From the NCBI GenBank assembly GCA_030833265.1, contig JAURHO010000003.1, positions 1 through 37,067 on the forward strand: 37,067 nucleotides of DNA, given 5' to 3'. The notes under the pieces were generated by a model, which worked only from the letters and a program-made list of their open reading frames with translations, had not been told where the DNA came from and did no database searches. Positions 9,286 to 16,533 of the stretch are shown here, in pieces; the first letter of the stretch is position 1; every line of letters begins with the position of its first letter. A program made the translations under genes and the position numbers. This DNA comes from Crocinitomicaceae bacterium. GTDB lineage: Bacteria > Bacteroidota > Bacteroidia > Flavobacteriales_D > Crocinitomicaceae.

Positions 9286-9426
9286 TGGTTAAAATTAGCC
9301 AAAATTTCAACGAAAGCCGAAAAAACAGGCCTTTATAGTTGGCTTGTGTTGCGGTTTTTCCTGGTGGTTAAAGTCATTTAGCTTTTTACAACCCCAAGGC
9401 CTCTTAAATCGCTTTAAAATGGATTT

Positions 9427-11298
9427 TTAACGCCCTAGGTGGATCAAAAGCACTGATATATCACTCGGGGAAACGCCTGAAACGCGAGAAGCCTGCCCAA
9501 TGGTTGCGGGCTGAATTTTAGATAATTTTTCTTTTGCTTCTATACTTAGGCTTTTGATTTGTCTGAAATCTAATTCTTGGGGTATTTTCAAATCTTCTAA
9601 ACGAAGCAGTTTTTGAGCTTGTTCTTCTTCGCGCTCGATGTACCCTTCGTATTTCAAAAGTATTTCAGCTTGTTCAACAGCTAATGGGTCGTTGGCTTTT
9701 ACAGACTCAACTGTGGTTCTAATTTGTTCACTAACCCCAACTAAATCATCAAGGGAAATGTGTGGTCGGGTAATTAAAGAAGATGCTTTGACTTGCTGGG
9801 TAATTGGTGCAGACTCTTTTTGCGCTAGCATTTCGTTAGCCTCAGCTGGCGTAACACCAATCTCTCTTAGCTTCGATTTAAGCAGCGTGGTTTGCTTCTT
9901 TTTGTTTTCAACTCGCGCTAAATCTTCATCGTTAGCCAAACCTATCTGATGACCAAGCGGTGTTAAGCGTTCATCTGCATTATCTTGTCTTAATAATATT
10001 CTAAACTCTGCGCGGCTCGTAAACATTCTATATGGCTCATTCGTGCCTTTGGTAATGAGGTCATCTATTAAAACCCCAATATAAGCTTCGCTTCGGGACA
10101 AAATAAACGCGGGCTTTTCATGGGCATTTTGATGCGCATTGATGCCAGCCATTAAACCTTGGCAAGCTGCCTCTTCATAGCCAGTGGTTCCGTTGATCTG
10201 ACCAGCAAAGAACAAGTTCCTAATTAGCTTGGTTTCGAGTGTGTGGCTTAATTGTGTAGGTGGAAAATAATCGTATTCTATGGCGTATCCAGGCCTAAAC
10301 ATTTTGGCACTCTCAAAACCAGGAATGCTTTTTAGGGCTATATCTTGAACATCTTCAGGAAGCGAAGTTGAAAATCCATTTACATAAATTTCTACGGTAT
10401 TCCAACCCTCTGGTTCTACAAATATCTGATGGCGCTCTCTGTCGGCGAACCTTGATATTTTATCTTCAATACTCGGACAGTATCTTGGCCCAGAACTTTT
10501 AATTGCCCCATTAAACATAGGCGACCTATCAAAACCAGTTCTCAATAGATCATGCGTTCTTTCATTGGTATAGGTGATGTGGCAAGGGAGCTGTGTACTA
10601 AGTGCGGGTGTTGAACCGTAGCTAAACTTTGATGGGTTTTCATCACCGTGCTGTACTTCCATTTTAGAATAGTCGAGGCTTCTTCCGTCTATTCTTGGCG
10701 GAGTCCCTGTTTTCATTCTTCCAGCCACAAAACCAAGTTCAACCAACGATTCGGTTAACCCAATAGCAGCTTTTTCACCCGCTCTTCCTCCTCCATATTG
10801 TTTTTCGCCAAGATGGATAAGGCCGTTTAAGAAAGTGCCGTTTGTCAGAACAACAGTGGTTCCATAGACTTTTGTGCCCATGGCAAGTTGTACACCAACC
10901 ACTTTGTCTCCTTCCGTAATGACTCCAACACACATGTCTTGCCAGAAATCAACATTGGGGTTTTGCTCGAGTAAATAACGCCACTCCAAAGAAAACATAA
11001 CCCTGTCGTTTTGCGTTCTTGGAGACCACATAGCTGGGCCTTTAGATCTGTTTAGCATTCTAAATTGAATGGCGCTTTTGTCACTAACAATTCCAGAACC
11101 ACCACCAAGTGCATCAATTTCTCGAATGATTTGACCTTTTGCAACACCTCCCATTGCGGGGTTACAGCTCATTTGAGCAATAGTGTTCATGTTCATGGTG
11201 ATCAACAACACCTTGCTTCCCATCTTGGCGGCGGCATTTGCTGCCTCACATCCGGCATGGCCGGCTCCAACCACAATTACATCGTATTTACCTAACAT
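9427..11298 (-). CDS. mnmG: tRNA uridine-5-carboxymethylaminomethyl modification enzyme MnmG (GidA)
   Basis: The 623-residue FAD protein has GAGHAG (11-16), GGVAKGQIIREIDALGG, the conserved RNRSKGPA-like and TNGTFLNGLIHLG segments, YCPSIEDKI, GQINGTTGYEEAACQG, and a C-terminal helical domain ending ASRVSGVSPSDISVLLIHL that binds MnmE. With MnmE it installs the cmnm5 group on the wobble uridine of several tRNAs, using methylene-tetrahydrofolate. It is the last gene of the run from 15561. A perfect parS site ends 10 bases upstream of its ATG. mnmG (gidA) is a frequent neighbour of replication origins in many bacteria. MnmE is not in the window. Confidence 0.98.
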   Translation of the reverse strand: MLGKYDVIVVGAGHAGCEAANAAAKMGSKVLLITMNMNTIAQMSCNPAMGGVAKGQIIREIDALGGGSGIVSDKSAIQFRMLNRSKGPAMWSPRTQNDRVMFSLEWRYLLEQNPNVDFWQDMCVGVITEGDKVVGVQLAMGTKVYGTTVVLTNGTFLNGLIHLGEKQYGGGRAGEKAAIGLTESLVELGFVAGRMKTGTPPRIDGRSLDYSKMEVQHGDENPSKFSYGSTPALSTQLPCHITYTNERTHDLLRTGFDRSPMFNGAIKSSGPRYCPSIEDKISRFADRERHQIFVEPEGWNTVEIYVNGFSTSLPEDVQDIALKSIPGFESAKMFRPGYAIEYDYFPPTQLSHTLETKLIRNLFFAGQINGTTGYEEAACQGLMAGINAHQNAHEKPAFILSRSEAYIGVLIDDLITKGTNEPYRMFTSRAEFRILLRQDNADERLTPLGHQIGLANDEDLARVENKKKQTTLLKSKLREIGVTPAEANEMLAQKESAPITQQVKASSLITRPHISLDDLVGVSEQIRTTVESVKANDPLAVEQAEILLKYEGYIEREEEQAQKLLRLEDLKIPQELDFRQIKSLSIEAKEKLSKIQPATIGQASRVSGVSPSDISVLLIHLGR

Positions 11299-11307
11299 AT
11301 AGAAGAG

Positions 11308-11323
11308 TGTTTCACGTGAAACA
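11308..11323. promoter_or_regulatory. parS centromere-like site 1 (ParB binding)
   Basis: TGTTTCACGTGAAACA is a perfect 16-bp palindrome identical to the well-known bacterial chromosomal parS sequence. It lies in the 38-base gap between the ybeY stop and the mnmG ATG. ParB binds and spreads from such sites, recruiting SMC and aligning origins for segregation. parA and parB are not in this window. Confidence 0.88.
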
Positions 11324-11336
11324 ACAGCTTATTATT

Positions 11337-11768
11337 TCATTTTGTTTCACGTGAAACAAAAAAATTTAAATACTCATTTTCTTTCTTACGCATCAAAGCT
11401 TCATCACTAGGTGATTTATCTTTATAGCCACAAAGGTGCAGGAGACCGTGAAAAATAACGCGAAATAATTCTTCCTCAAAAGAAACGCTTAAAGACTCGG
11501 CGTTGTCCTTGACTCTATCTAATGATATCATGATGTCGCCAGACACAGAAGGAAATACCGAATAATCAAAAGTGATTACATCAGTGTAGTAATCATGATT
11601 TAAATACTGTTTATTGACTTCCAATAAGTATTCGTCATCTGTGAAAACAACACTAATATCCTTAAGGATTTTACCTTCTTTAATTGCTAAACTCTTGAGA
11701 TTTTGTTTGAGTATTGTTTTCGAAATGAAACCCGGGATTTTAACCCCAAGATTGATAATTTGTATCAT
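11337..11768 (-). CDS. ybeY: Endoribonuclease YbeY (rRNA maturation factor)
   Basis: The 143-residue protein belongs to the UPF0054 metalloprotease-fold family. The metal-binding motif reads HGLLHLCGYKD with H107 and H111; the third ligand position (His in E. coli, HGxLHLxGYDH) is Asp 117, the form I know from Bacteroidota homologues. The upstream blocks LLEVNKQYLNHDYYTDVITFDY and SGDIMISLDRV are family hallmarks. YbeY takes part in 16S rRNA 3' maturation and 70S quality control. The start overlaps the preceding ATPase gene by 4 bases (ATGA). Its last codons form a parS site. The end at FVSRETK looks natural. Confidence 0.95.
   Translation of the reverse strand: MIQIINLGVKIPGFISKTILKQNLKSLAIKEGKILKDISVVFTDDEYLLEVNKQYLNHDYYTDVITFDYSVFPSVSGDIMISLDRVKDNAESLSVSFEEELFRVIFHGLLHLCGYKDKSPSDEALMRKKENEYLNFFVSRETK
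11343..11358. promoter_or_regulatory. parS centromere-like site 2, inside the 3' end of ybeY
   Basis: This is a second perfect TGTTTCACGTGAAACA, whose palindrome extends to 20 bp (11341-11360). Its centre is 35 bp from that of site 1. It encodes the last residues of YbeY (FVSRETK before the stop), so ParB binding and coding share the same bases. Confidence 0.88.
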
Positions 11769-12178
11769 TTCTGAAAATAAAGATTAACGGTGTTTCCTGG
11801 AGTAACAAACTCAACTTCATCCGCTAGGTTTTTCATTAAGAAAACACCTCGGCCGCTTTCTTTAAAAATATTCTCTGGTGCAGTAGGGTCAGGCAAAGCG
11901 TCAAACTCGAAACCATTCCCTTGGTCTTTAACCTGGATACAAAATAATTCAGGGTCATTTAAGACACTTATTGTAACGTTTAAGTCAGGATTATTTTTGT
12001 TGCCGTGAGAAATTGCATTATTTACTGCTTCAGATACAGCAATTAAAACATTTCCGAAAGCTTCATCATTGACACCTAGGTCTTGACAAACTGTACCAAC
12101 CAACTTCTCAACATCTATAAGAGACTGATAATCAGATGGTAAAACTAATTCTGTAACAATATTTAATCCTTCTTTCAT
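11765..12178 (-). CDS. Anti-sigma-like ATP-binding protein (RsbW/SpoIIAB-type HATPase)
   Basis: The 137-residue protein is a stand-alone GHKL ATPase domain. The N-box is AVSEAVNNAISHGNK, the G1 box is VKDQGNGFEF, and the G2 region is FKESGRGVFLMKNLADEVEF. This matches the RsbW/SpoIIAB serine kinases that hold sigma factors or phosphorylate STAS anti-anti-sigma proteins. No sigma factor or STAS partner is visible in the window, so the target is unknown. It lies between the DUF4175 gene (17 bases upstream) and ybeY (4-base overlap), which implies co-transcription. A role in general stress or envelope control is inference only. Confidence 0.88.
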   Translation of the reverse strand: MKEGLNIVTELVLPSDYQSLIDVEKLVGTVCQDLGVNDEAFGNVLIAVSEAVNNAISHGNKNNPDLNVTISVLNDPELFCIQVKDQGNGFEFDALPDPTAPENIFKESGRGVFLMKNLADEVEFVTPGNTVNLYFQK

Positions 12179-12195
12179 ACGCTAAAAGTCTGGAA

Positions 12196-15100
12196 TTACA
12201 ATTGAAGATATTGGTCTGCCCGTTGTTTATAATAGGGCTGTAGCGCAGGGTCAAAACCCCTCAATAACTCAAGATCATTCCATTTTGACCTTTTATACTC
12301 ATCAAATCGAATTTGGTTACCTTTTTCTACATCTTTTCCGCTCTGAGATTCGCGTTTTTCTTCAAAACCTCTTTGCATCATTGCTTTCTCGCTTTCTAAT
12401 AAGCGCGTCATGATTTCTTTTTGCCTTTGAATTGTTTGTTGATCAACCCTTTTCAGAAGCAGTTCTTTCTCTTGTTCTTCTAATTCTTTAATGAGAGGAT
12501 TGAGTTGGTTACCTAAACCTTTGCCCTCTTTATTCATCTCTTGGCGCAATTGTTCTAAATGCTGTCTGATCGCTGTTTGCTCCGCAGCCATCTTGGCTAA
12601 TTCCTTACTTCCTAAACCAAGCATTCCCTGACCTGGTTTACCATCTTTTCCTGGCATACTTCCTGGTTGTTGGCCAGGTTCTTTACCACCCGGCTGCGAA
12701 CCTTTTTGCATTTGTTCCAGTTGCTTTTTTAGCATTTCCTTCATGTCGCCAGGAGACATCGATTGTCCGGATTTTGGTCTTCCTTTTCCAGGATTATCAC
12801 AACTCCCACTTCCATCCATTTCACCACTCATTTGCTGCTGCATAGATTGCAACGCTTCGTTGAGTAATAAAGCAAGATTGTTATAAGAAGTCATGGTGAG
12901 CTGCTGATGTTTTTCGATTTCCTTTTTCTGATGATCATCAATAGCTTCAATGGTCAAGTTTTGATGCAGCGCTATTGCATTCAATTCCGCATCAATGAAA
13001 GTGGCAATTTTAGGCTGGCGTTTAGCCAATGCTAATAAACTGTCCTTAATAATTTTGGTGTCATCGATGATGCGCTGCTGCCTGCGACCTAGTTTTCTAT
13101 AAACTGGATCTTTTGTGCTTATTTTCAAAAATCTTTTTTGAACGTATTCTTGATCGAAACTCAGTGTTAGTAAGCCTTCAAGAATCGCTCTGAGAGCATC
13201 CATATCTTCTTCTTGTTGCTTTTTATTAGCCTGTTGCTGTTTGGAATTTAATTGTGAAGCCATAGACTGCATACCTGCTGCAGCTTGTTTTTGATTTTCA
13301 CTCGCTTTTTTATTTTTTCCTTCTGATATTTCCTGGGTTGCTTCTTTTAAATCTTGCTCAACCTGTTGCTGTAAGCTTTCCATTATATCCAGATCTAAAG
13401 GTCTCTCTAGCGCTTTATTTAACTCATTGAGTTCTTTCAAATCTTGTTTGACCCCATCAAATTTCTTATTGAGTTCTTCTTGCTTTTTAAGTAAATCTTC
13501 TTTGCTTAATTCGTTGTTTTTCTCCTCTAGTTCTTTTTGTTCTTGAGCTAATGATTCTAATTGTTTTTCAAGGTCGTCGATGCGTTCATTGACTTGCATT
13601 TTCTTAAGCATTTCCAGACTTCTATCGAGCTGTTTTTTCATGTCTTCGCTCGACTGATTGAGCTCATCTAACTTCTCTTTAACATCCTCTTTATTTTGTT
13701 CACTGAGTAGTTTTTCTAACTCATCAAGTAATTTTTTAAGCTCATCATCCATGACTTCTTGAAGTAATTTTTCAAGTAAATCTTGTTTTTCTAATAATTC
13801 TTGGTCAAGAGGAGAGAGTTGATTTTTTTGTTCTGTACTTTGCTCCATTTGATCAAGTGTCTCTTTTAACTGATTTTGAAGCTGTTCTTGTTGTTGCTTG
13901 AGTTCCTGGACTTTATTTAACTTGTTCCAGTTTGTATTCTTGTTTTGCAGCGACTCTTTTTTCAATTGCTGGACATCTTTTTGAAACGCTTGACTTTTCT
14001 TTAAAATATCCTGAAGATCATCTATTTGTTTGGTTTGCTCTTCTTGACGTTTTTCATTTAATTCTTCCAAATTCGGTAACTCATAAGTACCAATTTGACT
14101 TCTTGTAGACTTACTTCCATTTACACCATCATTATCAGAAACAATGAAATAATATTTGATTACATCTTGAAGTTGAATCTTTTCTCTTTTGAAATCTACA
14201 GCAAAATCAAAATTCTGTGCCGTTCCTTTTACATTTTGAACAGCCATTTTTTCAGTTCGTTTTTGTCCGTTTGCACTTTCAATTGTATAAACAAATTGTA
14301 AGTTATTTAAACCGTAATCATCTCTTACTGAACCAGAAAAATATTTTCTTCCTTCATAAACAGAATCTTGTTGCTCAGAAACTTCAATTAACGGGTAGGC
14401 ATCTTTAATTACCGTAATTCTTGAATGCGTTGTATCTCTTTTTAGCGTTTGATTATTTGTAAGGATAAAAGATACTTTTACATTACTCAGTAATCTTTTA
14501 TTGAATGAACAAATGGCTCCTTTAAACTTTTCAAGCTGTCCATTCCAGGAAACAGTTACAGACTTCGTATTCTTTGCTTTTAATTGCCATTGAATTTGCG
14601 TTCCTTCTGGAACATTTAAATCACCAACATTTTGAAAGGTTTGTGGCGCTTTATTGAGATACTTTGGATAGGTACATATGGCATTTAATATGCCAATGAC
14701 TGATTTTTTAGTTACTCTAATAAGTTGTTTTTGACTATCAAATTCATTGGTACTGACTTGATAGGTTAGGTCTGTATTCAACTTTTGAAGCCGAGCTGAA
14801 AATTTATTTTTCTTGATTTGTTTCATTAAGAATTTACCCTGATCAGAAACTAAATAAAGCTGCTTAGGTAATTCATTAAAACCTACATTGGGCTTTACTT
14901 TGACTTCTACCAAGTAATCTTCACCTTCCTCAATTGTTTTCTTAGTGTTTAAAAATTCAAAAAGAAATGGATTGGGTTTTTCAAATACTTGATTATAAAG
15001 CACAACCCGCTGACTTCCTTGTAGAATCAACTGTGGTAAAAACAAACCGATGCAAATAAATACGACCAGTAAGGGTAATAAATACTTGAGATACTTGCGA

Positions 15101-15561
15101 TGATCTTGATATTGAAGAGCAGACTGAAAAGGAATAATACTTAATTGCTCAGATCTTTGAATAATACTTGCTTGTAATAGCTCTATATTGCCATCTTGAG
15201 TTGTTAAACTTTGATGTAATTGCAATGTATTTTTCAGTTTATCTGCCACATTTGGAAAAAACTGACCAATAATTTCTGCGGCCTGTAAATGATTGATTTT
15301 TTGGCCTAAAGAAAATAATTTGCTCAGGGGCTGAATGATGAGTCTGAAAAATAAATAAGCGTGGAACAGTATAAAACTGAAAAAAAAGAAAGCTCTGACT
15401 ACGGTTGAGAAACGTCCAAAAAACTCTAGTGATGACGTCAGTAAAAAAGAACCTATGAAAAGCGATATAAAAACTAAAATTCCCCTAAGCAACTGATACT
15501 TGTAGTACTTTCGTATAAAAGCATCTATTTGTTCAAGAAGAGACAGATAGTTCGAATTCAT
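12196..15561 (-). CDS. DUF4175-family large membrane-anchored coiled-coil protein
   Basis: This 1121-residue protein has two hydrophobic helices near residues 20-75 and a third near 155-180. A predicted extracytoplasmic region (about 185-500) follows, with segments resembling bacterial Ig-like folds. Next is a long Glu/Gln/Lys/Leu-rich coiled coil (about 505-770), then a helical segment, then a Gly/Pro/Met/Gln-rich flexible stretch (about 910-1000), and finally a charged helical tail ending RADQYLQL. The layout matches the DUF4175 family, found mainly in Bacteroidota and proteobacteria; the function is not established. The clustering with an anti-sigma-like ATPase, ybeY and mnmG is, to my knowledge, recurrent in Flavobacteriales. 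A structural or scaffolding role in the envelope is inference. A TAATTTTG box lies 31 bases upstream. Confidence 0.8.
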   Translation of the reverse strand: MNSNYLSLLEQIDAFIRKYYKYQLLRGILVFISLFIGSFLLTSSLEFFGRFSTVVRAFFFFSFILFHAYLFFRLIIQPLSKLFSLGQKINHLQAAEIIGQFFPNVADKLKNTLQLHQSLTTQDGNIELLQASIIQRSEQLSIIPFQSALQYQDHRKYLKYLLPLLVVFICIGLFLPQLILQGSQRVVLYNQVFEKPNPFLFEFLNTKKTIEEGEDYLVEVKVKPNVGFNELPKQLYLVSDQGKFLMKQIKKNKFSARLQKLNTDLTYQVSTNEFDSQKQLIRVTKKSVIGILNAICTYPKYLNKAPQTFQNVGDLNVPEGTQIQWQLKAKNTKSVTVSWNGQLEKFKGAICSFNKRLLSNVKVSFILTNNQTLKRDTTHSRITVIKDAYPLIEVSEQQDSVYEGRKYFSGSVRDDYGLNNLQFVYTIESANGQKRTEKMAVQNVKGTAQNFDFAVDFKREKIQLQDVIKYYFIVSDNDGVNGSKSTRSQIGTYELPNLEELNEKRQEEQTKQIDDLQDILKKSQAFQKDVQQLKKESLQNKNTNWNKLNKVQELKQQQEQLQNQLKETLDQMEQSTEQKNQLSPLDQELLEKQDLLEKLLQEVMDDELKKLLDELEKLLSEQNKEDVKEKLDELNQSSEDMKKQLDRSLEMLKKMQVNERIDDLEKQLESLAQEQKELEEKNNELSKEDLLKKQEELNKKFDGVKQDLKELNELNKALERPLDLDIMESLQQQVEQDLKEATQEISEGKNKKASENQKQAAAGMQSMASQLNSKQQQANKKQQEEDMDALRAILEGLLTLSFDQEYVQKRFLKISTKDPVYRKLGRRQQRIIDDTKIIKDSLLALAKRQPKIATFIDAELNAIALHQNLTIEAIDDHQKKEIEKHQQLTMTSYNNLALLLNEALQSMQQQMSGEMDGSGSCDNPGKGRPKSGQSMSPGDMKEMLKKQLEQMQKGSQPGGKEPGQQPGSMPGKDGKPGQGMLGLGSKELAKMAAEQTAIRQHLEQLRQEMNKEGKGLGNQLNPLIKELEEQEKELLLKRVDQQTIQRQKEIMTRLLESEKAMMQRGFEEKRESQSGKDVEKGNQIRFDEYKRSKWNDLELLRGFDPALQPYYKQRADQYLQL

Positions 15562-15592
15562 AGTATAAAGCTAATGTTTCAAAAGCGTTCAG

Positions 15593-15600
15593 CAAAATTA
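15593..15600 (-). promoter_or_regulatory. -7 promoter box for the DUF4175-ybeY-mnmG operon
   Basis: TAATTTTG on the minus strand fits TAnnTTTG exactly, 31 bases before the ATG at 15561. No TTG is visible at the usual -33 distance. The region upstream is very AT-rich, so a chance match is possible. Confidence 0.4.
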
Positions 15601-15686
15601 GCAGCTTAGCTCAGCTTTAAATTATATAATATTCTTTTTTATATAAATTTTTAAAGAATTTACTATAGTTATTAAGGCTGTTCATA

Positions 15687-15695
15687 TGTGTATAA
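15687..15695 (-). promoter_or_regulatory. Perfect DnaA box
   Basis: TTATACACA on the minus strand matches the DnaA-box consensus TTATNCACA exactly. It sits directly beside the extremely AT-rich tract at 15616-15671. Confidence 0.5.
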
Positions 15696-15981
15696 AAACA
15701 TTGGCTTTTATTTGTTTATCCGTTGAATGCACCTTTACCAACAATGCATGAACAAAAAATAATTACTAAATCATTGTAAATCATATAGATAAACAACTAA
15801 TTAACAAAACCACAATTCTTACCATTGTTTATAAATGAGCCTCAGTTTTACAAACAATAGGTGTTATAATCGGTGTATAAAGAAAGGATAACATCGCGTA
15901 AAAAATGATGTGTAATCCAATCCAATTTTGGTTTGTTAAAATTCATCGGATAACCAAAAAAGGTTATCACACTTTTTAAAC

Positions 15982-16073
15982 AACTTGTAAACTGAATTTT
16001 GATAAAATGGGTTTATAAGTTCAACGTGTTTATTAGCTTCTAGACTCAATATAAATGGAGATGTTTACAAGTT
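15982..16073. repeat. 11-bp inverted repeat pair upstream of rpiB
   Basis: AACTTGTAAAC (15982-15992) recurs inverted as GTTTACAAGTT (16063-16073), 70 bases apart. The right copy ends 34 bases before the rpiB ATG. It could be a paired operator for rpiB or part of the candidate origin; nothing in the sequence decides between them. Confidence 0.5.
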
Positions 16074-16107
16074 TATCTTTATTCTAGCTAATTTTACCAA
16101 AAAAAAC

Positions 16108-16533
16108 ATGATTCCAATAGGTTCTGATCACGCAGGTTTCGAAACAAAACAAGCAGTTATTCAACATCTTTTATCAAAAGGATATGAAGTTAAAGATTAC
16201 GGTTGTTATTCTGAAGAAAGCATAGATTATCCAGATTATGCACACCCGGTAGCCGAATATGTAGAAAGTAACCCAGGAACCCTTGGCATTTTATTATGTG
16301 GTTCAGGTAATGGAATCAACATGACGGCAAATAAACACCAAGCGATCAGAAGTGCACTTTGTTGGAAAAAGGAAATAGCAGAATTGGCTCGCCAACACAA
16401 TGATGCCAACATAATTGCACTACCAGCTCGTTTTATTTCGATTGAAGAAGCAATCGAAATGGTAGACTCTTTTCTAAATACTGAATTTGAAGGCGGTAGA
16501 CACGCCAAGCGAGTGGAAAAAATCGCTTGTTAA
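16108..16533 (+). CDS. rpiB: Ribose 5-phosphate isomerase B
   Basis: This 141-residue protein is of the RpiB/LacAB family. It has GSDHAGFETK at the start, DYPDYAHPVA, and the anion-hole/active-site block LCGSGNGINMTANKH with catalytic Cys 64; H97 in ARQHNDANI is the usual acid-base partner. It interconverts ribulose 5-phosphate and ribose 5-phosphate in the pentose phosphate pathway. It is a single-gene transcript preceded by the long intergenic region. Two one-mismatch -7 boxes (TATCTTTA and TAATTTTA) lie within 40 bases upstream. Its last 4 bases overlap the convergent OmpA-domain gene, and there is no room for an intergenic terminator. Confidence 0.95.
   Translation: MIPIGSDHAGFETKQAVIQHLLSKGYEVKDYGCYSEESIDYPDYAHPVAEYVESNPGTLGILLCGSGNGINMTANKHQAIRSALCWKKEIAELARQHNDANIIALPARFISIEEAIEMVDSFLNTEFEGGRHAKRVEKIAC

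Larger units (their letters stand above)
15562..16107. other. AT-rich 546-bp intergenic region, candidate replication origin
   Basis: This is the longest non-coding stretch of the window, between the divergent DUF4175 and rpiB genes. At 15616-15671 nearly every base is A or T, resembling a DNA unwinding element. A perfect DnaA box (TTATACACA, minus strand) follows at 15687-15695. Two one-mismatch boxes in the same orientation are at 15826-15834 (TTATAAACA) and 15872-15880 (TTATACACC); a two-mismatch one is at 16010-16018. A 7-bp inverted repeat (GATAACC/GGTTATC, 15949-15968) and an 11-bp inverted pair (15982-15992 and 16063-16073) lie to the right. No ORF of note was seen. Two parS sites lie 4.3 kb to the left. 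Sparse hand-counted GC skew does not change sign here. Confidence 0.45.

Noticed and set aside
9286-9426. Small RNA or terminator between mnmG and the dehydrogenase gene
   Set aside because: Only weak, short pairings (such as AGGCCT) were seen; no stem with a T-run and no conserved RNA pattern.
11308-11358. The two palindromes as transcription terminators
   Set aside because: The sequence is identical to the parS consensus twice over, and on the minus strand neither copy is followed by a proper T-run; mnmG starts 10 bases after the first.
12196-15561. DNA tandem repeats in the DUF4175 gene
   Set aside because: The Gln/Glu/Lys-rich coiled coil gives repetitive-looking codons, but I saw no exact repeated unit.
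15949-15968. GATAACC/GGTTATC hairpin as a terminator
   Set aside because: No gene ends nearby on either strand and no T-run follows, so it is only noted as part of the intergenic region.
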